NCBI RefSeq assembly: GCF_000282055.1
Contig: NZ_AKJZ01000067.1
Span: forward strand, 1-46,397
Reading direction: 5' to 3'
Length of the DNA stretch: 46,397 bases
Source: Flavobacterium sp. CF136
Lineage (GTDB): Bacteria > Bacteroidota > Bacteroidia > Flavobacteriales > Flavobacteriaceae
Shown: piece after piece, positions 1 through 7,607 of the stretch
Layout of the letters: each line of letters begins with the position of its first letter
Position numbering within the stretch: the stretch's first letter is position 1
The notes under the pieces: generated by a model
Told to the model about the DNA's origin: nothing
The model's input: only the letters and a program-made list of their open reading frames with translations
The model's database searches: none
Position numbers and translations under genes: made by a program

Positions 1-21
1 AAAAACTATGTTTCTATGTGT
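1..21. repeat. Partial copy of MITE-like interspersed repeat
   Basis: The stretch reading CTATGTTTCTATGTGTTA matches one arm of the element at 13603-13796 and, in inverse orientation, the sequence near 46352-46366. Only the inner arm is seen; the outer terminal repeat is not found on the right, where a different hairpin repeat begins at 37, and the left side is cut by the window edge. Confidence 0.5.
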
Positions 22-36
22 TAGGATAAAGGTTTT

Positions 37-93
37 GTCACATCGAGCGGAGTCGAGATGCTTTACGGGTTCTCGACTCCGCTCGAACTGACA
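37..93. repeat. REP-like hairpin repeat, copy 1
   Basis: This 57-bp sequence recurs at 778-834 with a single mismatch. It folds as a perfect 15-bp stem (44-58 with 71-85, CGAGCGGAGTCGAGA and its complement) around a 12-nt loop, and outer TGTCA/TGACA ends can also pair. It lies about 20 bp beyond the stop codon of the reverse-strand Crp gene and could end its transcript, though no T-run follows on that strand. Confidence 0.85.
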
Positions 94-112
94 ATTGTTT
101 TTGCAAATTGAT

Positions 113-760
113 TTAGTGCAAATTCGTGAAATTTGTGTTTAAAAGCTCAATTTGGTTTCGGTTTAATTTGACAAGACCGCGCTGTTCCATTTTTTTGAGT
201 AATCTCGAAATTACTTCCCTCGAAGTATTAAGTTCTGATGCAATTTCCTGATGTGATAATTTGACTTCTGTACAGCCGCAGGCATCGGAATGGCGTTTTA
301 AATAAAACTCCAGTCGTTCATCCATCGATCGGAAAGCTATGTTGTCAACAACTTCGAGGATTTCTTCAAAACGGTTTCTATATGTTTCAATTACAAATTC
401 GTACCAGCTTCTATGTTCCATCATCCATTTATCCATCATTTGTAAAGGAATCATTATAACCGAAACGTCTTCGACAACTTTGGCCATAATCTGGCTTTTT
501 TCGCTTTTTGCGGCACAAATCATCGAAATAGCACATGCTTGTCCAGGCTGCAGATAATACATCAAAAATTCGCCGCCATCATCGCCTTCCCGATAAATTT
601 TGATTTTGCCTTTGGTGATTAAAACCGTGTTTTTTATGTATTGTCCGGTGCGCATTAAAATGGTTCCGGCTTCAAAATCCTGTGGACTTCCATTTTCTTC
701 AATAGTTGAAATAAGGTCATTGGAGAAATTCGGAAATATGTTTTTTAATGAATTTTGCAT
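113..760 (-). CDS. Crp/Fnr family transcriptional regulator
   Basis: This 215-residue protein has the Crp/Fnr layout. An N-terminal cyclic-nucleotide-binding-like beta-barrel spans roughly residues 15-125 (GTILMRTGQ, KGKIKIYRE), then comes a dimer helix, and a C-terminal winged helix spans about 150-205 with the recognition segment SREVISRLLKKME. Cys76 and Cys82 lie in the barrel and a CGC pair precedes the HTH; the N-terminal cysteine cluster of FNR is absent, so an oxygen-sensing Fe-S cluster is not supported. Redox or sulfur sensing through these cysteines is only an inference, helped by the rhodanese gene encoded divergently. The gene is alone on its strand and is bracketed by two near-identical hairpin repeats. 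The effector and targets are unknown. Confidence 0.9.
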   Translation of the reverse strand: MQNSLKNIFPNFSNDLISTIEENGSPQDFEAGTILMRTGQYIKNTVLITKGKIKIYREGDDGGEFLMYYLQPGQACAISMICAAKSEKSQIMAKVVEDVSVIMIPLQMMDKWMMEHRSWYEFVIETYRNRFEEILEVVDNIAFRSMDERLEFYLKRHSDACGCTEVKLSHQEIASELNTSREVISRLLKKMEQRGLVKLNRNQIELLNTNFTNLH

Positions 761-777
761 TTATTAGGTATGATTAT

Positions 778-834
778 GTCTCATCGAGCGGAGTCGAGAT
801 GCTTTACGGGTTCTCGACTCCGCTCGAACTGACA
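778..834. repeat. REP-like hairpin repeat, copy 2
   Basis: Second copy of the 57-bp repeat at 37-93, in the same orientation and with one difference. The stem is at 785-799 with 812-826. It lies 18 bp upstream of the reverse-strand crp start codon, so any crp promoter further upstream would put this hairpin in the mRNA leader. Confidence 0.85.
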
Positions 835-899
835 GATAATAGTAATATAATTGGTAAGCTAAATTTTATCAAAAAAAGTTTAAAAGCCATAAATTTTTA

Positions 900-907
900 C
901 AAAGATA
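900..907 (-). promoter_or_regulatory. Possible -7 element of the crp promoter
   Basis: On the reverse strand this reads TATCTTTG, matching the Bacteroidota TAnnTTTG consensus. No good -33 TTG is present at the right distance, so support is weak. If used, the leader would be about 135 nt and contain the hairpin at 778-834. The rest of the gap 835-1143 is AT-rich; a TAAATTTG at 1020-1027 could serve the rhodanese gene. Confidence 0.3.
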
Positions 908-1143
908 ACAGATTGAAATGGTATTAATTGTCAGAAAACTATTTTTAGATGCATTTTGTTGAAATGAAAAAATCATATTTTCTATCGATATTCCAGTATG
1001 TTTTTTTAAAAATAGTGAGTAAATTTGTAAATCACTAATTATAATACTTATTCTAAAACGTTTTCTGTGAATAATAATCGAAATCGTATTATGTACGTAT
1101 TTTATTTAGTAAAAACATTTAATTTTACAAAAAACACAATGCT

Positions 1144-1455
1144 ATGAATTTATCACAAGAAGATTGGGTTGCACAATTAGAGTCTGACGAAAAAGCAGTT
1201 ATACTTGATGTAAGGACTGAAGACGAATTTAATGACGGCTATATTGAAAATGCTGTGAATATTGATATTAATAAAGGCCAGGCTTTTATTTATGAAATCG
1301 AAGAATTAGACAAAAATAAAAATTATTACGTGTATTGCCGTTCAGGAGCGAGAAGCGCAAAAGCATGTCAGATTATGAATGAATTAGGTTTTGAAAATGC
1401 CTATAATCTGCTTGGCGGAATCCTGGACTGGGAAGGTGAAACCGTAAATCCATAA
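1144..1455 (+). CDS. Single-domain rhodanese-like sulfurtransferase
   Basis: A 103-residue protein made of one rhodanese domain. It shows the N-terminal LDVRTEDEFNDGYI motif (residues 21-34) and the active-site loop CRSGARS beginning at Cys65, followed by the C-terminal LLGGILDWEG. The persulfide-forming cysteine is present, so sulfurtransferase activity is plausible. The six-residue loop resembles small rhodaneses of the GlpE/PspE type. There is no signal peptide, so the protein is cytoplasmic. It is monocistronic: a strong terminator follows within 6 bp, and the divergent neighbour encodes a cysteine-containing Crp-family regulator that may control it (inference from position only). The sulfur donor and acceptor cannot be told from the sequence. 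Confidence 0.9.
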   Translation: MNLSQEDWVAQLESDEKAVILDVRTEDEFNDGYIENAVNIDINKGQAFIYEIEELDKNKNYYVYCRSGARSAKACQIMNELGFENAYNLLGGILDWEGETVNP

Positions 1456-1460
1456 AAGAG

Positions 1461-1485
1461 AAAGAGGCGGTAAAGCCTCTTTTTT
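1461..1485 (+). terminator. Intrinsic terminator after rhodanese gene
   Basis: AAAGAGGC (1461-1468) pairs with GCCTCTTT (1475-1482) around a 6-nt loop and runs into T-rich sequence. Confidence 0.85.
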
Positions 1486-1527
1486 GTTTTTGAATGATAT
1501 TAAATAACTAAACTAAACAACCAGATT

Positions 1528-3108
1528 ATGAGTTTTATACCCGAAGAATTTCAAATTAAAACCCTTATAAATCAGGATACTTATCTTGTAAACGGAGAAT
1601 TGAAAAAATGGACAGGTCAGACTACACCAGTATTTTCAACTATTTCTTCTACAGAAAAATATGCTCCAACTTTATTGGGATCGATTCCGTTCATGGCTGA
1701 AAAAGAGGCTGCGGAAGTGGTAGAAGCTGCGACTGCTGCTTACAACAAAGGACAGGGTTTATGGCCGACAATGAAAGTGGTTGACCGTATTAGATGTATG
1801 GAGAATTTTGTGAAGCAAATGAAGGAAACCCGTGAGGAAGTGGTTAAACTTCTGATGTGGGAAATTGGAAAAAACCTTGGCGATTCGCAAAAAGAATTTG
1901 ACAGAACTGTAGAATATATTCAGGATACAATTGATAGTTATAAGGAATTGAACGGTCGTAGTTCACATTTCTCTAAAGTGCAGGGTGTAAATGCGATGAT
2001 TCGTAGAGGACCGCTTGGAGTGGTTTTGTGCCTTGGACCATACAATTATCCTCTAAATGAAACTTTTTCATTATTAATTCCGGCTTTGATCATGGGGAAT
2101 CCGGTAATTTTTAAACCGGCAAAATATGGCGTTTTATGTATTTCTCCATTGTTGGAAGCCTTCAGAAGCAGTTTTCCTAAAGGTGTAATCAATATTGTTT
2201 ACGGAAGAGGGCGTGAAGTTGCTTCTCCTATCATGAAATCAGGCAAAATTGATGTTCTGGCATTAATCGGAAACAGTAAATCTGCAATTGCTTTGCAGGA
2301 TCAGCATCCAAATAAAAACAGACTGCGTTTGATTTTAGGTTTAGAAGCTAAAAATCCGGCGATTATTTTACCGGATGCGGACTTGGATTTGGCAATTCAG
2401 GAATGTATTACGGGATCATTATCTTTTAACGGTCAGCGTTGTACAGCTTTGAAAGTATTATATGTACACGAGTCTATCGCTGAAGAATTTAATAAACGTT
2501 TTTCAGAAAAAGTAGATGCTTTGGTATTTGGGAATCCATGGGAAAAAGGTGCTTCTTTAACACCGCTTCCGGAGGAAGAGAAACCAGCTTATATTCAGGG
2601 ATTAATTGACGATGCAACAAGCAAAGGAGCAAAAATCATTAATGAAAAAGGTGGAAAACATACAGAAAATTATATTTTCCCGGCGGTTTTATTCCCGGTA
2701 AACAAAAAAATGCGTGTATATCATGAAGAGCAATTTGGACCGGTAGTTCCTATTATTTCTTTTAAAGATATTAATGAGCCACTGGATGATATGGCTGAAT
2801 CAAATTACGGACAGCAGGTAAGTTTGTTTGGAAAAGATATTAAAACTTTAGCGCCGCTTATCGATGCTTTGGTGAATTTAGTATGCAGGGTAAACCTGAA
2901 CAGTTCTTGCCAGAGAGGTCCGGATGTGTTCCCGTTTACCGGACGTAAAGATTCTGCAGTAGGAACTTTGAGTATTCCGGATGCGTTGCGTTCATTCTCA
3001 ATCCGTACGTTTGTGGCTTCTAAAGATATTGCTTACAATAATGAAATTTTGCAGGAATTGCTAAACAGTAAAGAATCTAATTTCATCAATACCGATTACA
3101 TTTTATAA
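1528..3108 (+). CDS. gapN: NADP-dependent non-phosphorylating glyceraldehyde-3-phosphate dehydrogenase
   Basis: A 526-residue aldehyde dehydrogenase superfamily protein. The GapN-type active site is visible: Asn173 in PYNYPLN, the general base Glu273 in LGLEAKNPAI and the nucleophile Cys305 in FNGQRCTALK. The Arg before the catalytic Cys and the C-terminal SSCQRGPDVFPFTGRKDS are typical of the GapN branch. The family oxidises glyceraldehyde 3-phosphate straight to 3-phosphoglycerate and gains NADPH instead of ATP. The protein is cytoplasmic and soluble. The gene stands alone between terminators at 1461 and 3136. Glyceraldehyde 3-phosphate is an end product of the pectin pathway encoded 25 kb downstream, but nothing in the sequence links their regulation. 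Another aldehyde as substrate is possible but less likely. Confidence 0.88.
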   Translation: MSFIPEEFQIKTLINQDTYLVNGELKKWTGQTTPVFSTISSTEKYAPTLLGSIPFMAEKEAAEVVEAATAAYNKGQGLWPTMKVVDRIRCMENFVKQMKETREEVVKLLMWEIGKNLGDSQKEFDRTVEYIQDTIDSYKELNGRSSHFSKVQGVNAMIRRGPLGVVLCLGPYNYPLNETFSLLIPALIMGNPVIFKPAKYGVLCISPLLEAFRSSFPKGVINIVYGRGREVASPIMKSGKIDVLALIGNSKSAIALQDQHPNKNRLRLILGLEAKNPAIILPDADLDLAIQECITGSLSFNGQRCTALKVLYVHESIAEEFNKRFSEKVDALVFGNPWEKGASLTPLPEEEKPAYIQGLIDDATSKGAKIINEKGGKHTENYIFPAVLFPVNKKMRVYHEEQFGPVVPIISFKDINEPLDDMAESNYGQQVSLFGKDIKTLAPLIDALVNLVCRVNLNSSCQRGPDVFPFTGRKDSAVGTLSIPDALRSFSIRTFVASKDIAYNNEILQELLNSKESNFINTDYIL

Positions 3109-3135
3109 TTTTTAAGGTTATATATTAATTTCCGA

Positions 3136-3172
3136 AGCCGTCTTTTTCTTTTAGATTAAGACGGTTTTGTTT
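3136..3172 (+). terminator. Intrinsic terminator after gapN
   Basis: CCGTCTT (3138-3144) pairs with AAGACGG (3158-3164), followed by TTTTGTTTT. Confidence 0.75.
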
Positions 3173-3202
3173 TATAATAGATTCAAATTTTCACTTACCG
3201 GT

Positions 3203-3250
3203 ACACATAAAAACTGTGTAAAATGATAGTCAGGTGTATAAAGTTTACAC
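3203..3250. promoter_or_regulatory. Two tandem dyads, possible activator sites
   Basis: ACACA-N7-TGTGT (3203-3219) and GTGTA-N7-TACAC (3234-3250) have the same 17-bp geometry, and their centres are 31 bp apart, about three helical turns. An overlapping longer inverted repeat, TGTGTAAA (3215-3222) with TTTACACA (3244-3251), joins them. Their distance from the sigma-54-like element at 3305 suits an enhancer-binding activator. This is inference from pattern only. Confidence 0.35.
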
Positions 3251-3304
3251 ACTGTAATTCCGATACTGTTGCTCTAATTGCCTCAAAACCTGTTTAAACG
3301 GATA

Positions 3305-3320
3305 TTGGCATAAGCCTTGT
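3305..3320 (+). promoter_or_regulatory. Sigma-54-like -24/-12 element before GT2 gene
   Basis: TTGGCATAAGCCTTGT fits the sigma-54 pattern (TTGGCA, correct spacing, then TTGC) except that the -12 GC reads GT. Predicted transcription start is near 3331, giving a leader of about 54 nt to the GT2 start at 3385. No TAnnTTTG-type promoter stood out in the same gap. Confidence 0.35.
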
Positions 3321-3384
3321 TAAATGTCATAATGTCTAAGCAATTAGCTAAAAGCCATTCAATAGAAAATCAACAACAGCGTAT

Positions 3385-4911
3385 ATGGAAAGCGAAACAA
3401 TTATTTCAAAACAATTTTATTCTTCAACAAATAACACAGGTAACAAAGACCTTTCTTTAGGGAGTTCCATTTTTAATATTAATGAGAAATCTATAAAAAA
3501 GGCTATTGATAAAACTTCAAATCCATTAAATGTTTTTGTTATTATTGGCACTTTTATATTAATGTTTACTGGTGCTTTTTTAGTTTATAAATTTCAATCA
3601 GACTTTGATCAGTTTCAAATCGACAGGATAAATTCTACAGTTGGATTGCCTTTTCTTATTCTGGCGACTGTCTTATTCTTTTTTAAAGGAGGTGTTTTTC
3701 TATATAAGCTGTTTCTTTATTTTAAATACAAACCTATAGAATCTGTTACAGATGATTTACTACCGACTTGTACGATAATTGTTCCGGCATACAATGAAGG
3801 TAAATTGGTTTGGGATACATTACTGAGTTTGGCAGACAGCGATTATCCGGAAGAAAAAATGCAAATACTTGCTATTGATGACGGAAGCAAGGATGATACA
3901 TGGTATTGGATACAGCAGGCAAAAATAAAATTGGGGGATCGTTTATCGATTTATCAACAGCCACAAAATAAAGGAAAGCGTCACGCACTTTACCGCGGAT
4001 TTAAACTAGGGACCGGAGAGATTTTTGTAACAGTTGACAGTGATTCGGTAGTGAAAAAAGATACTTTAAGAAATTTAGTGAGTCCTTTTGTTCATAACGA
4101 AAAATGTGGTGCCGTTGCAGGGAATGTTCATGTGCTGAACAATAAAAAAGCGATGCTTCCTAAAATGTTGAATGTGAGTTTTGTAATGAGTTTTGAGTTT
4201 GTACGCTCTGCAGAAAGTATGCTGGGATCTGTACTTTGTACCCCCGGAGCTCTGGCTGCTTATCGTAATACTTCGGTATTTGCCTGTCTAGAAGAGTGGA
4301 TTAACCAGACATTTATGGGTGAACCTTCAGACATTGGTGAAGACCGGGCCATGACAAATATGATTTTGAAGCAGGGATATAATGTATTGTTTCAAAAAAA
4401 TTCGATTGTGCTCACTAATGTGCCGGAGGAATATACCGGATTATATAAAATGTTTATCAGATGGGGAAGAAGCAATGTGCGTGAGAACATTATGATGTCA
4501 AAATATGTTTTCAGGAATTTCAGAAATGAATCTAAATTCGGAACAAGACTTTTATACTTAGATCAGACGTTAAGAATTATTATGTCTTATCCATTTTTAA
4601 TATTCATGTTTCTTTTTATAGCAACACATCCAATATTGTTTTTTAGTTCTACACTTTTAAGCATACTGGTTATATCAAGTTTTTCAGCTTTCTTTTATGC
4701 TAAGAGATACAGTATTTCTGAAGCATTATGGGCTTATTCATATAGTGTATTTTATACTTTCAGTTTATTCTGGATAACTCCGTATGCAATTGCTACAGCG
4801 CATAAAAAAGGCTGGCTGACCCGTGGTTTATCAGACAAAAAAATAGAGGATTACATTACTTTAGAAAAATATGGTCAACCAGAAGAATTCAGTACTTCAA
4901 TGAACCAATAA
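3385..4911 (+). CDS. Membrane-bound family 2 glycosyltransferase (processive type)
   Basis: A 508-residue protein with two N-terminal membrane segments (about 46-68 and 88-112), a cytoplasmic GT-A domain (about 125-365) and several C-terminal membrane segments (about 385-475). The GT2 landmarks are in order: PAYNEGKLV, Asp165-Asp166 in IDDGS, the DxD-like Asp218-Ser-Asp220, the catalytic base in GED(R) at Asp320, and Arg359-Trp360 in IRWGRSN, the equivalent of the Q/RxxRW motif. This layout is that of hyaluronan-synthase/NodC/chitin-synthase-like enzymes, which polymerise a sugar from its nucleotide donor and export it across the inner membrane. The donor, probably a UDP-sugar, cannot be fixed. 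The gene is monocistronic with a strong terminator. Its upstream region holds a sigma-54-like element and two dyads, so expression may be developmentally or stress controlled. Confidence 0.87.
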   Translation: MESETIISKQFYSSTNNTGNKDLSLGSSIFNINEKSIKKAIDKTSNPLNVFVIIGTFILMFTGAFLVYKFQSDFDQFQIDRINSTVGLPFLILATVLFFFKGGVFLYKLFLYFKYKPIESVTDDLLPTCTIIVPAYNEGKLVWDTLLSLADSDYPEEKMQILAIDDGSKDDTWYWIQQAKIKLGDRLSIYQQPQNKGKRHALYRGFKLGTGEIFVTVDSDSVVKKDTLRNLVSPFVHNEKCGAVAGNVHVLNNKKAMLPKMLNVSFVMSFEFVRSAESMLGSVLCTPGALAAYRNTSVFACLEEWINQTFMGEPSDIGEDRAMTNMILKQGYNVLFQKNSIVLTNVPEEYTGLYKMFIRWGRSNVRENIMMSKYVFRNFRNESKFGTRLLYLDQTLRIIMSYPFLIFMFLFIATHPILFFSSTLLSILVISSFSAFFYAKRYSISEALWAYSYSVFYTFSLFWITPYAIATAHKKGWLTRGLSDKKIEDYITLEKYGQPEEFSTSMNQ

Positions 4912-4969
4912 AACTTTGATTGTAGTTTTTTCTCAAAAACAACAAAGTTACAGGCAACATATATAAATG

Positions 4970-5019
4970 AACAACAAAGCCAATATATTCATTCAGAATA
5001 GATTGGCTTTGTTGTTTTT
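4970..5019 (+). terminator. Strong intrinsic terminator after GT2
   Basis: A perfect 15-bp stem, AACAACAAAGCCAAT (4970-4984) with ATTGGCTTTGTTGTT (5002-5016), is followed by T residues. Confidence 0.9.
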
Positions 5020-5115
5020 ATGAGGATAAAATTTATAATTTTATAAAGTGTAACATAAAGTTAATTTTTTCAACTAATGAATAATTAGTAATCAATCATC
5101 AAATCAAAAACTATT

Positions 5116-6984
5116 ATGAAAAAAACATCTTTTAAATTATTGTTTGCCGCTTTTTTATTTTTGGCACAATATAGCTTTGCACAAGAGCTTTATATGCCCA
5201 GGAATATCAAACTGGCATATGCAAATGGTACCCGTTCTATGGATGGAAAGCCCGGTAAAAATTACTGGCAAAATCATGGGAAATACACGATTTCAATAAC
5301 TGTAAATGCCGATACCAAAATAATTAGTGGAACTGAAACTATATTGTATGAAAACAACAGTAATGATACATTAAAAAATCTGCGAATTAGATTTGTGAAT
5401 AATATTCATAAAAAAACCTCTCCAAGATCCGGAGAAAATAGTGAAGGTTTTTTCACTGACGGTTTAACAATTTCTGCTTTGAAAATAGAAGGAGAAGTCT
5501 ATAAAGAAGATGGTAAAGATTGGGGAACTGTAGGGATTGTTAAGATGAAAAAAACGGTTCCGCCACATACTAAAATTACAATTGATATTGACTGGAATTA
5601 TCCATTATCAGAAGTCAGTGGAAGAGAAGGGCAAATTGATAAAAGCACATTTTTTGTAGCGTATAGTTATCCCCGTGTTTCTGTTTTTGATGATTATAAC
5701 AGATGGGATCAACTGCCCCACACTTCTGGTCAGGAGTTTTATAATGATTTTAATGATTATACCTATTCTGTAAAAGCTCCTAAAAATTATGTAGTTTATG
5801 GAACCGGAGATTTACTTAATCCGGATGAGGTTTTACAGCCTGAATTTGCTTCACGTCTTAAAAAATCATACCTGACAGATGAAATTTTGCATATCGCCAA
5901 CGAACAGGAAATGAAAAATAAAATGGTTACAAAACAAAGCGACTGGAACGTTTGGAAATTTGAAACCAAAAATATTACCGATATCTGTTTTGGTTTAAGT
6001 GATCATTATTTATGGGATGCAAGCAGTGTTGTTGTAGATAAAAAAACAAATCGTCGGGCCAGCGTTCAGGCTGCTTATGATGTAAAAGGAACTGATTTTG
6101 TGAATTCGATTAAATATAATCGATATGCTTTAGACTGGTTTTCTAATAACTGGCCTGGAATTCCCTATCCGTATTCTAAAACGACTGCTTTTCAAGGGTT
6201 TGCAGATATGGAATATCCAATGATGTGTAATGATTCGCAAACTGGAGACCCCGTTTTTGCACAATTGGTTCAGGATCATGAGGTAGCACATACCTATTTC
6301 CCTTTTTATATGGGAATCAACGAGACACGTTATGCTTTTATGGATGAAGGCTGGACAACAACTTTTGAATATTTAATAGGAGTTGCGGAACATGGTAAAG
6401 AAGCCACAGATAAATTTTTTAAAGAGTTTAGGGTAAAGAATTACATAAACGATTCGTCTACTGAAGAAGATCAACCTATTATTACGATGTCTACACAAAT
6501 TTCGGATGTAGGTTACGAGAATAATTCATACGGCAAATCATCTTTATCATATATAGCATTAAAAGATTTGCTGGGCGATGATTTGTTTAAAAAAGCTTTG
6601 CATACGTATATGGATAATTGGAATGGAAAGCATCCGATTCCATGGGATTATTTTAATTCGATGAATAGTGGTTCAGGAAAAAACTTAAATTGGTTCTTCA
6701 ATAACTGGTTTTTTACCAATAATTATATTGATCTTTCAGTTAAAAATGTTGCTAAGAAAACAATTTTGGTTGAAAATATAGGTGGTTTTGCCATTCCGTT
6801 CGACGTGAATATTGTGTATGCTGACGATACAAAAGAAATTTTGCACCAGACTCCTGAGATTTGGCAATCCAACCAAAAAATAGCGACTATTGATTTAAAA
6901 AGTAAAAAACAAATCAAACAAATTATACTTGACGGTGGAATTTTTATGGATGCAACACCCGCAAATAATAAATGGTCGAAATAA
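5116..6984 (+). CDS. Periplasmic M1 family metallopeptidase
   Basis: A 622-residue protein starting with a signal peptide (hydrophobic core LLFAAFLFLAQ, likely cleaved near SFA-Q). The zinc site is intact: His388-Glu389-Val-Ala-His392, then exactly 18 residues, then Glu411 in DEGWTTTFEY, the gluzincin HExxH-x18-E arrangement. The exopeptidase motif normally read as GxMEN appears as GFADMEYP about 20 residues before it, typical of the divergent secreted M1 group in Bacteroidota. Family members remove N-terminal residues from peptides, so this one probably helps break down peptides in the periplasm. The N-terminal part (about 40-270) is the M1 beta-sandwich. The gene is monocistronic between terminators at 4970 and 7009. 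Substrate preference is unknown. Confidence 0.9.
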   Translation: MKKTSFKLLFAAFLFLAQYSFAQELYMPRNIKLAYANGTRSMDGKPGKNYWQNHGKYTISITVNADTKIISGTETILYENNSNDTLKNLRIRFVNNIHKKTSPRSGENSEGFFTDGLTISALKIEGEVYKEDGKDWGTVGIVKMKKTVPPHTKITIDIDWNYPLSEVSGREGQIDKSTFFVAYSYPRVSVFDDYNRWDQLPHTSGQEFYNDFNDYTYSVKAPKNYVVYGTGDLLNPDEVLQPEFASRLKKSYLTDEILHIANEQEMKNKMVTKQSDWNVWKFETKNITDICFGLSDHYLWDASSVVVDKKTNRRASVQAAYDVKGTDFVNSIKYNRYALDWFSNNWPGIPYPYSKTTAFQGFADMEYPMMCNDSQTGDPVFAQLVQDHEVAHTYFPFYMGINETRYAFMDEGWTTTFEYLIGVAEHGKEATDKFFKEFRVKNYINDSSTEEDQPIITMSTQISDVGYENNSYGKSSLSYIALKDLLGDDLFKKALHTYMDNWNGKHPIPWDYFNSMNSGSGKNLNWFFNNWFFTNNYIDLSVKNVAKKTILVENIGGFAIPFDVNIVYADDTKEILHQTPEIWQSNQKIATIDLKSKKQIKQIILDGGIFMDATPANNKWSK

Positions 6985-7008
6985 TTCAAAATTTAAATAT
7001 AAAAATTC

Positions 7009-7044
7009 AAAACCCTGCAATTATAGAATGTGGGGTTTTCTTTG
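7009..7044 (+). terminator. Intrinsic terminator after M1 peptidase gene
   Basis: AAAACCC (7009-7015) pairs with GGGTTTT (7033-7039), with extra TGCA/TGTG contacts inside, and T-rich sequence follows. Confidence 0.6.
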
Positions 7045-7088
7045 AAATGTAGTTGATAGATATTCTAATTTTAATATGTTTAAAAAAT

Positions 7089-7496
7089 ATGATGAGAATT
7101 AAAGAAATAAAAGCTTCAGATACATGGCAGATCAGACACGAAGTAATGTGGCCAAACGAGCCTTTTGAATTTGTACAATTAGCTGAAGATGATTCAGGAT
7201 TACATTTTGGAGTTTTTATTGAGGAGAAATTGATTTCAATAATATCTTGTTTTATTACAGATAATGAAATGCAGTTTAGAAAATTCGCTACTTTAAATGA
7301 TCATCAGGGTGAAGGGGTTGGCTCCGAACTTTTAGAATATATTATACAATTGGCAAGAAATAAAAAATTAAAAAGAGTCTGGTCTAATGCCAGGACAAAC
7401 AAGATACCATTTTATGAAAAGTTTGGAATGAAAGATACTTTTCAAACCTTCAATAAGCTGGATCAGGAATATACAATAATGGAAATTTGCTTATGA
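7089..7496 (+). CDS. GNAT family N-acetyltransferase
   Basis: A small GNAT domain protein of about 135 residues. The acetyl-CoA-binding motif A is present as LNDHQGEGVGSELLEYII (the Q/RxxGxG/A signature, read here as QGEGVG), followed by the motif B region NARTNKIPFYEKFGMKDT with the usual Tyr near the end. I chose the ATG at 7089 (or 7092); an upstream in-frame TTG at 7053 would add a hydrophobic stretch with no family counterpart. The protein is cytoplasmic. GNATs of this small type often act on amino groups of small molecules, and the substrate here is not predictable. The gene sits alone between the M1 peptidase terminator and the acyl-CoA dehydrogenase gene. Confidence 0.8.
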   Translation: MMRIKEIKASDTWQIRHEVMWPNEPFEFVQLAEDDSGLHFGVFIEEKLISIISCFITDNEMQFRKFATLNDHQGEGVGSELLEYIIQLARNKKLKRVWSNARTNKIPFYEKFGMKDTFQTFNKLDQEYTIMEICL

Positions 7497-7607
7497 ATTT
7501 CCATTGCTTTTTTAAATGTGAAAAAAATCCTAATTGAAGATGATTTCTAGAACAGGTCAATAATTTATAGTAATTTAACCACAGACAAATTAATAATTTA
7601 GTTTACT

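Noticed and set aside
339..557. Open frame of 72 codons opposite the crp gene
   Set aside because: It lies wholly on the antisense strand of a well-supported Crp/Fnr gene and shows no domain or initiation signals.
1528..3108. GapN considered as part of the pectin regulon because it uses glyceraldehyde 3-phosphate
   Set aside because: It is 25 kb away, between its own terminators, and no ATCGAT operator lies upstream.
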